DNA from: JBMNPT01 sp050943735
Lineage (GTDB): Bacteria > Bacillota > Clostridia > Oscillospirales > RGIG577
Direction of reading: 5' to 3'
NCBI GenBank assembly: GCA_050943735.1
Contig: JBMNPT010000010.1
Span: 1 to 64,000 of the forward strand
DNA length: 64,000 nucleotides
In this document: piece by piece, positions 33,758 through 43,243 of the stretch
Position numbering within the stretch: the stretch's first letter is position 1
Layout: each line of letters starts with the position of its first letter
Notes under the pieces: model-generated
The model's database searches: none
What the model saw: the letters and a program-made list of their open reading frames with translations, nothing else
Told to the model about the DNA's origin: nothing
Translations under genes and position numbers: made by a program

Positions 33758-35149
33758 ATGTTGGTATCGGTAAAACAGCTGTACACCCACAGCGAGGAAT
33801 ACATCGGCAAAACGGTGACAGTGTGCGGATGGGTCCGCACCTCCCGGAATTCCAAGAATTTTGGCTTTATTGAGCTCAATGACGGCGGATATTTTTCCAA
33901 TTTGCAGATTGTCATTGAAGAGGGCAAGCTGGCCAATTACAGCGAAATCGCCAAGCAGAACGTAGGAGCCGCACTGGTGGTGACCGGCGAGGTGGTGGCC
34001 ACTCCCCAGGCCAAGCAGCCGCTGGAGATCCACGCCACCCAGATTGACGTGGAAGGCACTTCCACCCCTGACTATCCCCTGCAGAAAAAACGTCATTCTC
34101 TGGAGTTTTTGCGTACCATCGCCCATCTGCGTAGCCGTACCAACACCTTTTCTGCTGTGTTCCGGGTGCGTAGTGTGGCCGCATACGCCATCCATAAGTT
34201 TTTCCAGGAACGGGAATTTGTGTATGTACACACGCCGCTCATCACCGCCAGCGACTGTGAGGGCGCCGGGGAGATGTTCCGGGTGACCACACTGGATCTG
34301 GAAAATGTGCCCCGTACCGAAGATGGACAGGTAGATTACAAGCAGGACTTTTTCGGCAAGAGCGCCAATCTGACGGTGAGCGGTCAGCTGTCCGGGGAGA
34401 CCTTTGCCATGGCTTTCCGCAACATCTATACCTTTGGCCCCACCTTCCGGGCAGAGAACTCCAACACTGCCCGCCATGCCGCGGAATTCTGGATGATTGA
34501 GCCGGAAATCGCCTTTGCCACTCTGGAGGACGATATGGATCTGGCCGAGGCCATGATCAAGTATGTCATCCGTTATGTGATGGACAACTGTCCCAAGGAG
34601 CTGGAATTCTTCAACAATTTTGTGGACAAGGGACTGCTGGAGCGTCTGCAGCATGTGGTAGATGCTGATTTTGCCCGGGTCACCTACACCCAGGCCATTG
34701 AGATGCTGGAACCCCACAAGGACGAGTTTGAGTACCCGGTGTACTGGGGCTGCGACCTGCAGACCGAGCACGAGCGGTACCTCACCGAGACACTGCTGAA
34801 AAAGCCGGTGTTTGTCATTGATTACCCCAAGGAGATCAAAGCCTTTTACATGCGGCTCAACGACGACGGCAAGACGGTGTCTGCCGCCGACCTGCTGGTG
34901 CCCGGTGTGGGTGAGATCATCGGGGGCAGCGCCAGAGAAGAGCGGTACGAAGTGCTGCAGCGCCGTATGGCGGAATGCGGCCTCAAGGAAGAGGACTACT
35001 GGTGGTACATGGACCTGCGGAAATTTGGTGGCACTCGTCACGCCGGATTTGGTCTGGGCTTTGAACGGCTCATTATGTACGTCACTGGCATGGGCAACAT
35101 CCGTGACGTGATCCCCTATCCCAGAACAGTGGGAAATGCAGAATTCTAA
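33758..35149 (+). CDS. asnS: Asparagine--tRNA ligase
   Basis: 463 residues, normal length. An N-terminal OB-fold anticodon domain (VTVCGWVRTSRNSKNFGFIEL) precedes the class IIb core, with FGPTFRAENSNTARHAAEFW (motif 2; RAENSNT is typical of AsnRS, not AspRS) and GFGLGFERLIMYVTG (motif 3). ATGGAGG lies upstream of the ATG. It is a monocistronic gene between its own promoter and terminator. Confidence 0.97.
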   Translation: MLVSVKQLYTHSEEYIGKTVTVCGWVRTSRNSKNFGFIELNDGGYFSNLQIVIEEGKLANYSEIAKQNVGAALVVTGEVVATPQAKQPLEIHATQIDVEGTSTPDYPLQKKRHSLEFLRTIAHLRSRTNTFSAVFRVRSVAAYAIHKFFQEREFVYVHTPLITASDCEGAGEMFRVTTLDLENVPRTEDGQVDYKQDFFGKSANLTVSGQLSGETFAMAFRNIYTFGPTFRAENSNTARHAAEFWMIEPEIAFATLEDDMDLAEAMIKYVIRYVMDNCPKELEFFNNFVDKGLLERLQHVVDADFARVTYTQAIEMLEPHKDEFEYPVYWGCDLQTEHERYLTETLLKKPVFVIDYPKEIKAFYMRLNDDGKTVSAADLLVPGVGEIIGGSAREERYEVLQRRMAECGLKEEDYWWYMDLRKFGGTRHAGFGLGFERLIMYVTGMGNIRDVIPYPRTVGNAEF

Positions 35150-35161
35150 TGGAAAACTTGC

Positions 35162-35190
35162 AAAAGCTGCCTTTGATAGGCAGCTTTTTT
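35162..35190 (+). terminator. Terminator after asnS
   Basis: Stem AAAAGCTGCC / GGCAGCTTTT with a 7-nt loop and T6. Confidence 0.9.
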
Positions 35191-35263
35191 GCGTCCATTT
35201 GATGGGATTTGTGTCTGGCGGAGGGACAAAAACCGCCAGGGAGCGGAAAGAAAAGACCATGGA

Positions 35264-35344
35264 TTGTGCAAAACCGCTAAATAATGCACAAATTGAAATG
35301 CGGTATTCAGAAAATTGCAGATTTAAGCGAAAATACCGCTTTTG
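35264..35344 (+). other. Structured intergenic element upstream of the aminotransferase
   Basis: Two inverted repeats: TTGTGCA (35264-35270) / TGCACAA (35285-35291), then GCGGTATT (35300-35307) / AATACCGC (35332-35339) followed by TTTT. They lie before the next promoter, so they could be an operator or the end of a small RNA. No assignment is possible. Confidence 0.35.
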
Positions 35345-35346
35345 AC

Positions 35347-35375
35347 TTGCAAAAATGAAGGAATTGCTATAGAAT
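35347..35375 (+). promoter_or_regulatory. Promoter of the aminotransferase gene
   Basis: -35 TTGCAA (35347-35352), 17-bp spacer, -10 TAGAAT (35370-35375). Confidence 0.65.
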
Positions 35376-35422
35376 GTTGTATAGACCTAAGAGATGATTG
35401 ACGATATGGAGGTATCTGAAAT

Positions 35423-36622
35423 ATGTGTAAACCATTATCCATCAAGGCTTCGGCAGTACAGCCTTCCGCCACGCTGTCCATTGACAGCAAGTTCAAGCAG
35501 ATGAAGGCGGATGGTATGGACGTGGTGGGCTTTGGCGCTGGCGAGCCGGATTTTGACACGCCGCAGCACATCAAGGACGCGGCGGTAGAAGCGCTGAACA
35601 AGGGCTTTACCAAGTATACCCCCGCTTCTGGTATGCTGGAGCTGAAAAAGGCCATCTGCGAGAAGTTTGAACGGGACAATGGTCTGCACTACGAGCCCAA
35701 TCAGATTGTGGTGAGCAATGGTGCAAAGCACTCCCTGTTCAATGCGCTCAATGCTCTGTGCAACACCGGTGATGAGGTGATCATCCCCTCTCCCTTCTGG
35801 GTGAGCTATACTGAAATGATTTATATGGCAGATGCCATTCCGGTGCCGATTGAAACTACCGAGGCTGCAGAATTCAAAATCACTCCCTTGCAGCTGCAGG
35901 AAGCCATCACTCCCCGCACCAAGGTTTTGATGCTCAACAGCCCCTGTAATCCCACCGGTATGATCTACTCCGAAAAGGAACTGCGGGCCATTGCAGACAT
36001 CTGTGTGGAAAATGACATCTATGTGATTTCGGATGAAATTTATGAAAAGCTGATCTATGACGGCCAGTCTCACGTGAGCATTGCCAGCTTCAATGATCGC
36101 ATCAAGGACTTGACCATTGTGATCAACGGCGTTTCCAAGTCCTATGCCATGACTGGGTGGAGAATTGGATATTCTGCCTCCAATCCCAGAATCGCCAGAG
36201 TGATGAGCAATTTCCAGTCTCATGCGGCTTCCAACCCCAACTCCATTGCCCAGTATGCCACCATTGCGGCGCTGCGCGGTCCTCAGGATGAAGTGGAGAA
36301 AATGCGGGTGGCCTTTGGCAAACGGCGTGACTATATGGTGGAGCGGATGAACAGCATTGACAAGGTGCACTGCATCAAGCCTCATGGAGCGTTTTATGTG
36401 ATGATGAATCTCTCCAAGCTCATCGGCACCAAGCTGTATGGTCACACCATTCACAACGCGGATGATTTCTGCCAGCTGTTTTTGGATAAGGCCGGCGTGG
36501 CACTGGTTCCGGGTACTTCTTTCCATGCGCCCCATCACTGCCGCTGGTCCTATGCCACTAGCCGTAAGAACATCGAAGAGGGGCTGACTCGCCTGGAAAA
36601 GTTCCTCAACGAAGAATATTAA
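35423..36622 (+). CDS. Pyridoxal phosphate-dependent aminotransferase (aspartate type)
   Basis: 399 residues, fold type I class I/II aminotransferase. GFGAGEPDFDTPQHI, SPCNPTGMIYSEKEL, ISDEIYEKLIYDG and the PLP-lysine site GVSKSYAMTGWRIGY are all present, as is the substrate-binding Arg region HHCRWSYATS near the C-terminus. Most relatives are aspartate aminotransferases (oxaloacetate/aspartate), but exact specificity cannot be read from sequence. ATGGAGG lies 15 bases before the ATG. Confidence 0.92.
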   Translation: MCKPLSIKASAVQPSATLSIDSKFKQMKADGMDVVGFGAGEPDFDTPQHIKDAAVEALNKGFTKYTPASGMLELKKAICEKFERDNGLHYEPNQIVVSNGAKHSLFNALNALCNTGDEVIIPSPFWVSYTEMIYMADAIPVPIETTEAAEFKITPLQLQEAITPRTKVLMLNSPCNPTGMIYSEKELRAIADICVENDIYVISDEIYEKLIYDGQSHVSIASFNDRIKDLTIVINGVSKSYAMTGWRIGYSASNPRIARVMSNFQSHAASNPNSIAQYATIAALRGPQDEVEKMRVAFGKRRDYMVERMNSIDKVHCIKPHGAFYVMMNLSKLIGTKLYGHTIHNADDFCQLFLDKAGVALVPGTSFHAPHHCRWSYATSRKNIEEGLTRLEKFLNEEY

Positions 36623-36643
36623 AATACGGTCAAACTGCCATAG

Positions 36644-36670
36644 AAAACGAGGGCTTCGGCCCTCGTTTTT
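36644..36670 (+). terminator. Terminator after the aminotransferase gene
   Basis: Stem AAAACGAGGGC / GCCCTCGTTTT closed by a TTCG tetraloop, with T5. Confidence 0.93.
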
Positions 36671-36704
36671 GTTTGCCCACAAAGGGGTCAAAAGCCTTTT
36701 TTGG

Positions 36705-36733
36705 TTGCTTTTTCGCCATAATGTTGGTAAAAT
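36705..36733 (+). promoter_or_regulatory. Promoter of purB
   Basis: -35 TTGCTT (36705-36710), 17-bp spacer, -10 TAAAAT (36728-36733). Confidence 0.65.
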
Positions 36734-36782
36734 AAAATGTAACCCTTTTGCAGTGTAAAAACCATGACAAAGGATGGATTGT

Positions 36783-38213
36783 ATGAAAAATACTTATGAA
36801 ACCCCGTTTAATTCCCGGTATGCCAGCAAGGAGATGCAGTACATCTTCTCTCCGGATAAGAAATTCAAGACCTGGCGTCGGCTGTGGATTGCCCTGGCCA
36901 GAGCGGAAAAGCAGCAGGGTCTGCCCATTACTCAGGAGCAGATCGACGAGCTGGAAGCCCATAAGGATGACATCAATTATGAAGTGGCCATCCAGCGGGA
37001 AAAGCAGGTGCGGCACGATGTGATGAGTCATGTATACGCCTATGGACAGCAGTGTCCTAAGGCAAAGCCCATCATTCATCTGGGAGCCACCTCCTGCTAT
37101 GTAGGTGACAATACCGATATCATCATCATGCGGGAAGGGCTGGAGCTCATCCGGGATAAAGTGGTCAATGTGATTGCAAATTTGGCCCGGTTTGCGGAAC
37201 AATATAAAAGCATGCCCACCATGTCCTTTACTCATTTCCAGCCGGCGCAGCTCTCTACAGTGGGCAAGCGCGCCACATTGTGGATGAATGAACTGTGCAT
37301 GGATCTGGAGGAGATTGAATACCGCATTGGTACCATGGCTCTGCTGGGTTCCAAGGGAACCACCGGAACCCAGGCCAGCTTTTTGGAGTTGTTTGAAGGG
37401 GACCATGACAAGTGTAAGGCCGCTGAAATGGCCATTGCCAAAGAGATGGGATTTGACAAGGTCGTGCCTGTTTCGGGACAGACCTACTCCCGTAAAGTGG
37501 ACAGCTATGTGCTCAATACCCTTTCGGGTGTGGCGCAGAGCGCCTACAAATTCAGCAACGATCTGCGCCTGCTGCAGAGCATGCAGGAGGTGGAGGAGCC
37601 GTTTGAAAAGGATCAGATCGGATCTTCCGCCATGCCCTACAAGCGCAATCCTATGCGCAGCGAGCGGATGGGTTCGCTGGCCCGGTATGTCATTGTGGAC
37701 GCCCTCAATCCGGCCATTACGGCTTCTACTCAGTGGTTTGAGCGGACACTGGACGACAGTGCCAACAAGCGGATTGCCGTAGCGGAGGCATTTCTGGCAG
37801 TGGACGCCATTTTGGAAATCTACCTGAATGTGACCAGTGGGCTGGTGGTGTATCCCAAGGTGATTGAAAAGCGCATTATGGCCAATTTGCCCTTCATGGC
37901 CACTGAGAACATCATGATGGATGCGGTGAAGCGCGGCGGCGACCGTCAGGAACTGCATGAAAAAATCCGTGTCTATTCTCAGGAAGCATCCACGCAGGTG
38001 AAGATGTACGGTGCAGAGAATGATCTCATTGACCGCATCTGTGCAGACCCTGCGTTTGGGCTGACCAAGGAAGAGGCCATGAAGATTTTGGATCCCGTCA
38101 ATTTCATCGGTCGTTCCAAGGAACAGGTGGAAGAATTCCTGGCAGGTACGGTGGCGCCCATTTTGGAACGGTACCGGGATCGGCTGGGCATGGAGGCTGT
38201 GCTGAGCGTGTAA
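36783..38213 (+). CDS. purB: Adenylosuccinate lyase
   Basis: 476 residues. The fumarase/aspartase superfamily signature GSSAMPYKRNPMRSE is present, with HLGATSCYVGDNTD and the catalytic-His segment SMPTMSFTHFQPAQ. It cleaves SAICAR and adenylosuccinate in purine synthesis. The first in-frame ATG (36774) overlaps the ribosome site AAAGGATGG, so the ATG at 36783 is chosen. No other pur genes are adjacent. Confidence 0.95.
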   Translation: MKNTYETPFNSRYASKEMQYIFSPDKKFKTWRRLWIALARAEKQQGLPITQEQIDELEAHKDDINYEVAIQREKQVRHDVMSHVYAYGQQCPKAKPIIHLGATSCYVGDNTDIIIMREGLELIRDKVVNVIANLARFAEQYKSMPTMSFTHFQPAQLSTVGKRATLWMNELCMDLEEIEYRIGTMALLGSKGTTGTQASFLELFEGDHDKCKAAEMAIAKEMGFDKVVPVSGQTYSRKVDSYVLNTLSGVAQSAYKFSNDLRLLQSMQEVEEPFEKDQIGSSAMPYKRNPMRSERMGSLARYVIVDALNPAITASTQWFERTLDDSANKRIAVAEAFLAVDAILEIYLNVTSGLVVYPKVIEKRIMANLPFMATENIMMDAVKRGGDRQELHEKIRVYSQEASTQVKMYGAENDLIDRICADPAFGLTKEEAMKILDPVNFIGRSKEQVEEFLAGTVAPILERYRDRLGMEAVLSV

Positions 38214-38276
38214 CCGGCATTTTCCCTTCAGCGGAGGCTGGAGGGTGTATCATACAATGAGGAGGAACATCATACC

Positions 38277-40472
38277 ATGAGTAAAAAGGGAATGGGCAAG
38301 GGAAAAAGCATCCTGGCCCTGCTGTTGTCAGTGGCGGTGATTGCCGTACTGGCATATACCGCGGCGTTTGGCCTGCGGGTGGGGGATTATCTGTTCCCCA
38401 GTGTACTGGATGAGGAATACGGTATCCGTCAGGGCCTGGATTTGGTGGGCGGTTCGTCCATCACCTATGAGGCCCAGGTGGAGGGAGACATTGACCCCGT
38501 CACATTGGATGAGAGCATGAACAACGTGGTGGCGTTGCTGCGGGAACGTCTGGATAAGCTGGGGTATGCGGAAGCCACCATTGTGCGCAGCGGCGACCGG
38601 CGGGTGACCATCGAAATTCCCTCGGTGTCCGATCCGGAACAGGCAGTCCAGGAAATTGGTTCTACCGCCAAGGTGACCTTCATTGACGGAGACGGCAATG
38701 AGTTTATGGACGGTACCATGATTGCCGATGCCCGGGGAGCCTATGGAGATCCCAATAACACCGGCAGCACTCAGTGGTACATCGCGGTGGAACTCACCGA
38801 CGAAGGCGCAAAATTGTTTGGGGAAACTACGCAGAAGTACCTGAATGAAGAGGGAAAAAATCACATTGCCATCAAGATGGACGACCAGACCCTGCTGGAC
38901 GCCAATTTTGATACGGTGCTGAATACCAAAAACATTGTTATTACCGGCAACTATGATGAAGAGAGCGCCAAGAGTACCGGTGCGCTGATTGCGGCGGGTG
39001 CGCTGCCCTTTGAACTGAAGGATGTGGAACTGCGCAGTGTGGGTGCCACATTGGGCGACCGTTCGCTGGAAACCTGTCTGCAGGCCGGCGGGATTGGTCT
39101 GCTTTTGGTGATGCTGTTCATGATTGTGATGTACCGGCTGCCCGGTTTGCTCACCAGCATTACGCTGGTGGGATATGTGGCGGTTGTGGGGCTGATCCTC
39201 TCCGCCGCCAAGGTCAATTTGTCCCTCCCTGGTATTGCGGGTATCATTTTGTCCATCGGTATGGCTGTGGACGCCAATGTGGTGATTTTTGAGCGTATCA
39301 AAGAGGAACTGCACGCCGGCAAATCTTTGAAGGGTTCGGTTCAGGCAGGCTTCTCCCGGGCATTTTCCGCCATTTTGGACGCCAACATCACCACCATCAT
39401 TGCCTCCGCGGTGCTGTATCAATTTGGTACCGGTCCCATTAAGGGCTTTGCTGTTACCCTGTTTACCGGTATTGTGGTATCCATGTTCACCGCCATTATA
39501 GTGACTCGGTTTATGCTGAACATTGTGGTGGGACTGAATATTAAAAACCCCGCGCTGTATTGCGCGCCCAAGCGGGAGGAAAAACCCAAGCCCTTCCACT
39601 TTGTGCAGAAGAGAAAGATTTTTGCCATCATTTCCGCTGTGGTGATTGCCTGCGGCGTGGTGAGCATGGCAGTACGTGGCTTCAATCTGGGCATCGACTT
39701 TGCGGGTGGTACCACCATGCAAGTCAATCTGCATACCGACATGTCCAGTGATGTACAAAATCGAATCAACTCCGCAGTGGAAAGCGCCATTGGAGAAAAG
39801 GCCAACGCCATCCAGAGCACTGGAGAAGGTCAAGAAGCCATCATCAAGACCCGGGAGCTGACCACCGAAGAACGTGACGCGGTCTTTGCTGCTCTGCAGG
39901 AGGAATTCCAGCTGCAGGACAGTGACCGTCTGAGCACCGATAACGTGACCGCTACGGTGGGTAAGGATTTGCAGCGCAGCGCTTTCCTGGCCAGTGCGCT
40001 GGCGGTTGTACTGATGCTGGTGTATATCGCCATCCGGTTTGAGCTGCTCACTGCAATTTCTGCCGTATCCTGTCTGGTGCATGACGTACTGGTGGTGCTG
40101 TCCTTCTACAGCATTTTCGGGTTCACCATGAATACCACCTTTATCGCAGCAATCCTCACCATTTTGGGCTATTCCATCAATGCCACCATTGTGGTCTTTG
40201 ACCGGGTGCGTGAGAATAAAAAACTCTACAGCAAAGAGGCCTTTGCCGATGTGATTGACAAGAGCATCTGGCAGACCATGGGCCGTTCCATCAATACCTC
40301 GCTTACCACACTTTTGGTGATCGTGGTGCTGTTTGTGGTGGGCGTTCCCTCCATTCGGGAATTCGCACTGCCCATCATCATCGGTATTTGTGCTGGCGCC
40401 TATTCTTCTGTATTCCTGGCGGGCAATGCCTGGAATCTGCTGGAAGAACGCAGTGCCAAAAAGAAAAAATAA
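38277..40472 (+). CDS. secDF: Protein translocase SecD-SecF fusion
   Basis: 731 residues with twelve predicted membrane helices in two halves. The SecD half has an N-terminal helix, a large external domain (about 50-265) with GLDLVGGSSITYEAQ, and the SIGMAVDANVVIFERIKEEL motif. The SecF half begins near 440 with GFNLGIDFAGGTTMQV and carries GYSINATIVVFDRVREN. SecDF uses the proton gradient to pull secreted proteins out of SecYEG. A fused form occurs in several Firmicutes. The gene has an ATGAGGAGG site upstream and a terminator after it. Confidence 0.96.
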   Translation: MSKKGMGKGKSILALLLSVAVIAVLAYTAAFGLRVGDYLFPSVLDEEYGIRQGLDLVGGSSITYEAQVEGDIDPVTLDESMNNVVALLRERLDKLGYAEATIVRSGDRRVTIEIPSVSDPEQAVQEIGSTAKVTFIDGDGNEFMDGTMIADARGAYGDPNNTGSTQWYIAVELTDEGAKLFGETTQKYLNEEGKNHIAIKMDDQTLLDANFDTVLNTKNIVITGNYDEESAKSTGALIAAGALPFELKDVELRSVGATLGDRSLETCLQAGGIGLLLVMLFMIVMYRLPGLLTSITLVGYVAVVGLILSAAKVNLSLPGIAGIILSIGMAVDANVVIFERIKEELHAGKSLKGSVQAGFSRAFSAILDANITTIIASAVLYQFGTGPIKGFAVTLFTGIVVSMFTAIIVTRFMLNIVVGLNIKNPALYCAPKREEKPKPFHFVQKRKIFAIISAVVIACGVVSMAVRGFNLGIDFAGGTTMQVNLHTDMSSDVQNRINSAVESAIGEKANAIQSTGEGQEAIIKTRELTTEERDAVFAALQEEFQLQDSDRLSTDNVTATVGKDLQRSAFLASALAVVLMLVYIAIRFELLTAISAVSCLVHDVLVVLSFYSIFGFTMNTTFIAAILTILGYSINATIVVFDRVRENKKLYSKEAFADVIDKSIWQTMGRSINTSLTTLLVIVVLFVVGVPSIREFALPIIIGICAGAYSSVFLAGNAWNLLEERSAKKKK

Positions 40473-40478
40473 TGGGAA

Positions 40479-40505
40479 GGGGGCCGGTTGTACCGGCCCC
40501 TTTTT
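40479..40505 (+). terminator. Terminator after secDF
   Basis: Stem GGGGCCGGT / ACCGGCCCC with a 3-nt loop and T5. It ends only 10 bases before the ribosome site of the next gene. Confidence 0.88.
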
Positions 40506-40529
40506 GGCTTCTTGAGAGGAGGAGTTCTT

Positions 40530-41318
40530 TTGGAAATCGGAGTATCTACTGCCTGTTTTTATCCCGCTCTGACGGAAGAAACACTGCCTGTGATTGCCAG
40601 ATTGGGGGTGCGGCTGGTAGAGGTGTTTCTCAATGCGCCCAGTGAAGCGGATGAAACTTTTTGCCAGGCTTTGAAATTCCGCGCGGATCAATTGGGTCTA
40701 GAAATTCGTTCGGTACACACTTTTAGCGGGGCTTATGAATATGTGAATTTGTTTTCTCAGTATCCCCGGCGGCGGGAGTGTGCGTTGATGGAGTACCGGC
40801 ATATGGCCCGGGCTGCCCGGATTTTGGGTGCCCGGTATATCACCTTTCATGGGGACCGGAAAAATCAGCCCCAGCCTGCTTCCATGGAGATGTACTGTGA
40901 TTCTGTCAAACGTGTGATGGATTTGTGCAGGGAACAGGGCGTGGAATTGACCCAGGAAAACGTAAGTTGGTGCCGCAGCAGCGAACTGGAATTTTTGCGG
41001 GAACTAGACCGGCAGTTGGGGCCCTGTGGCCTGCGGTATACGCTGGATGTGAAACAGGCCAGAAGAGCCGGACACAGCTGGGAGGAATACGCTGACATTA
41101 TGGGAAAACGACTGGCTAACCTGCATCTTTCGGATGCCAGGCAGGGTGTAAGCTGCCTGGTTCCCGGGATGGGAACGGTAGATTTTACCCGGCTGGCAAA
41201 ATGGCTGCATCAGATTCAATATCAGGGGGATGCGCTGGTGGAGGTATACCGGGATAATTTTACAACCGAGGAACAATTTGTGCAAGGAGTAGAATTTTTG
41301 CGTATAAATATGCAATAA
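40530..41318 (+). CDS. Sugar phosphate isomerase/epimerase-like TIM-barrel protein
   Basis: 262 residues from a TTG start six bases after GAGGAGGAG; an ATG frame opening at 40488 lies inside the secDF terminator. EIGVSTACFYP, VEVFLNA, ITFHGDRK, ELTQENVSW, YTLDVKQARRAG and ANLHLSDARQG follow the xylose-isomerase-like (AP_endonuc_2) barrel with metal ligands Glu, His, Asp and His. Possible roles are sugar isomerisation or an endonuclease IV-like reaction. The substrate is unknown. Confidence 0.83.
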   Translation: MEIGVSTACFYPALTEETLPVIARLGVRLVEVFLNAPSEADETFCQALKFRADQLGLEIRSVHTFSGAYEYVNLFSQYPRRRECALMEYRHMARAARILGARYITFHGDRKNQPQPASMEMYCDSVKRVMDLCREQGVELTQENVSWCRSSELEFLRELDRQLGPCGLRYTLDVKQARRAGHSWEEYADIMGKRLANLHLSDARQGVSCLVPGMGTVDFTRLAKWLHQIQYQGDALVEVYRDNFTTEEQFVQGVEFLRINMQ

Positions 41319-41437
41319 GCGATTTTTTATGAGAAAATGTCGACAAAATATTCAGTAATCGAGAAAAAACTGCATAAAATGTGAAAAATCAGGCGAAAGT
41401 CTGCGATGGGTAGCTGTGGAAATGGCTGCCCATATAT

Positions 41438-41445
41438 TGTATAAT
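41438..41445 (+). promoter_or_regulatory. Extended -10 before the DUF6514 gene
   Basis: TGTATAAT-type -10 (TATAAT at 41440-41445); the -35 position reads TGGAAA, a weak match. Confidence 0.45.
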
Positions 41446-41505
41446 GGCCATGTCGACGCACAGTATGCTGTATCCAGCTGGACAGCAAAAGGGGGGGTAA
41501 AAAGT

Positions 41506-41805
41506 ATGGATCACAGACGGAGGTGCAGACGGATGACAGTGGTCTATCGGGACCGGGAGGGCAGCAGGCGGGAGTTGAAGTTGCGGTATCATTTGCTCTG
41601 CCGGGAAACATGGCTTGCGGGCACAGCCTATGGGGTAGAGGTGTGCTCTTCCATGACTAGGGAAAACGGAATTGTACGGGATCGGGCGGAAGTCTTTCCA
41701 TTGCCTTTGGACAAAGAGGAAACCATGCGGCTGCTGAATTGTTTGGCGGAGGGGACCGTCACACCGGTGACGCTGCAGGATGTGGTACGGGATTTGATTG
41801 GCTGA
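41506..41805 (+). CDS. DUF6514 family protein
   Basis: 99 residues from the ATG at 41506, which follows a G7 run; an upstream frame opening at 41416 overlaps the promoter and is not used. A basic start (MDHRRRCRRM) is followed by a beta-rich middle (VVYRDREGSRRELKLRYHLL, YGVEVCSS) and DKEETMRLLNCLAEGTVTPVTLQDVVRDLIG. The tail pattern matches the clostridial DUF6514 family, whose function is unknown. It stands alone between promoters. Confidence 0.75.
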   Translation: MDHRRRCRRMTVVYRDREGSRRELKLRYHLLCRETWLAGTAYGVEVCSSMTRENGIVRDRAEVFPLPLDKEETMRLLNCLAEGTVTPVTLQDVVRDLIG

Positions 41806-41842
41806 ACCAGAGGATTTTTGAAACGATTCCTTTTTGTGGAGG

Positions 41843-41871
41843 TTTACTAGCGGTGGGATTTTTAGTATAAT
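41843..41871 (+). promoter_or_regulatory. Promoter of nrdR
   Basis: -35 TTTACT (41843-41848), 17-bp spacer, -10 TATAAT (41866-41871). Confidence 0.7.
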
Positions 41872-41908
41872 AGAACCATAGTAGACGGAAGCAAAGGAGG
41901 AAGCGGTC

Positions 41909-42370
41909 ATGAAGTGTCCATTTTGCGGATTCGCAGAGAGTAAAGTGGTGGATTCCCGTCCAACGGATGAAGGCGGCAGCATTCGCCGCAGAAGAGAATG
42001 CATTGGCTGCGGAAAACGGTTTACCACTTATGAGATCATTGAGCAGCTGCCTATTATTGTGGTGAAAAAGGACAAAACCCGGCAGACCTATGATCGCAAC
42101 AAATTGATGAATGGGCTCATGCGGGCCTGCGAAAAACGGCCAGTGGCTATGAGCGATTTGGAGGCGCTGGTGACAGAGGTGGAAAATACTCTGTACAATT
42201 CGCTGGACCGGGAAGTTACCACTGACAAGATCGGCGAATTGGTGATGAACAAGCTCAAGGATCTGGATGATGTGGCCTATGTGCGTTTTGCCTCGGTATA
42301 CCGTCAGTTTAAGGATATCAACACCTTTATGGAAGAACTGAACAAGCTGCTGGAGGACAAAAAGAGATGA
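41909..42370 (+). CDS. nrdR: Transcriptional repressor NrdR
   Basis: 153 residues. An N-terminal zinc ribbon (MKCPFCGFAESKVVDSRP ... CIGCGKRFTTYE) is followed by an ATP-cone domain (about 49-139). NrdR senses dATP/ATP and represses ribonucleotide reductase genes. No nrd genes are in this window, so the targets lie elsewhere. AAAGGAGGA precedes the ATG. Its stop overlaps the start of the PHP gene (ATGA). Confidence 0.96.
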   Translation: MKCPFCGFAESKVVDSRPTDEGGSIRRRRECIGCGKRFTTYEIIEQLPIIVVKKDKTRQTYDRNKLMNGLMRACEKRPVAMSDLEALVTEVENTLYNSLDREVTTDKIGELVMNKLKDLDDVAYVRFASVYRQFKDINTFMEELNKLLEDKKR

Positions 42371-43206
42371 TTGACCTCCATGTACATACCAGTTGTTCGG
42401 ATGGTGATCGAACACCGGAGCAGCTCATTGATTTGTGCGTGGAAAGCGGAGTGGAAGTGGTGTCCATCACCGATCATGATACGGTGAGCGGCGTGGACCG
42501 GGCCCGCAAACAGGGTATAGAAAAGGGTGTGCGGGTGATTCCTGGGATTGAAATGTCCACCGTTTGGCAGCAGCGGGAGGTTCATCTGGTAGGACTGTTT
42601 GTTGAGGAAAAACATCCCCAATTGCTGGAATATTGCCGTTGGGCAGGGAACGAGAGGGACCACCGGGGAAGAGCCATGATTGCCCGATTGCGGGAACTGG
42701 GGATTTCCATTACCTCTCAGGAAGAAGAGGACAGCTGTTCCTCTCGTGCCAGAATGGGAATGCTTTTGATCCAAAAGGGTGTGGTTTCCGATATGCGCTC
42801 GGCATTTCGTCAGTATCTCAGCCGGGAGGGCAAGGCCTATGTGGACAAAGAGAGAATTCCCATTGAAAACGCCATTGGCGTGATTCATCAGGCCGGCGGG
42901 TTGGCTGTTTTGGCCCATCTCAGCACCATCAGCACCCATGAGGACACTTTGCGGAAAATGGTATCACAGCTGAAAGATCGGGGACTGGATGGCATTGAAT
43001 GCTATTACAGTGAATACAGCTGGAATTTTTCTCGGTTTTGTCAGCGCCTGGCGGATGAATTGGATTTGGCAAAATCCGGCGGCAGTGATTTCCATGGCGA
43101 CAGCAAACGAGGATTGCAGCTGGGCCGAGGCTATGGAGGACTCAACATTCCACTATCTGCTCTACGCAGTCTGGAACAACGGAAAAAACAAAATGATTGC
43201 ACATAA
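42367..43206 (+). CDS. PHP-domain phosphoesterase
   Basis: 279 residues. The PHP metal motifs are MIDLHVHTSCSDG (HxH), ITDHDT, PGIEMS (Glu), HLS and SGGSDFHGD near the C-terminus. Relatives (YciV/TrpH) are 3',5'-nucleoside bisphosphate or oligoribonucleotide phosphatases; the exact substrate here is unknown. It is translationally coupled to nrdR and ends at a bidirectional terminator. Confidence 0.9.
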   Translation: MIDLHVHTSCSDGDRTPEQLIDLCVESGVEVVSITDHDTVSGVDRARKQGIEKGVRVIPGIEMSTVWQQREVHLVGLFVEEKHPQLLEYCRWAGNERDHRGRAMIARLRELGISITSQEEEDSCSSRARMGMLLIQKGVVSDMRSAFRQYLSREGKAYVDKERIPIENAIGVIHQAGGLAVLAHLSTISTHEDTLRKMVSQLKDRGLDGIECYYSEYSWNFSRFCQRLADELDLAKSGGSDFHGDSKRGLQLGRGYGGLNIPLSALRSLEQRKKQNDCT

Positions 43207-43243
43207 AAAATCCCCCTGGGCTCAAAGTCCTGGGGGATTTTTT
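43207..43243. terminator. Bidirectional terminator between convergent genes
   Basis: AAAATCCCCC (43207-43216) pairs with GGGGGATTTT (43232-43241), with T and A runs on both sides. Confidence 0.85.

Noticed and set aside
41338..41457. Two TGTCGAC sites as possible Spo0A boxes before the DUF6514 gene
   Set aside because: The consensus is TGTCGAA; both copies end in C, and the sequence is a plain palindrome, so the match is too weak to claim.
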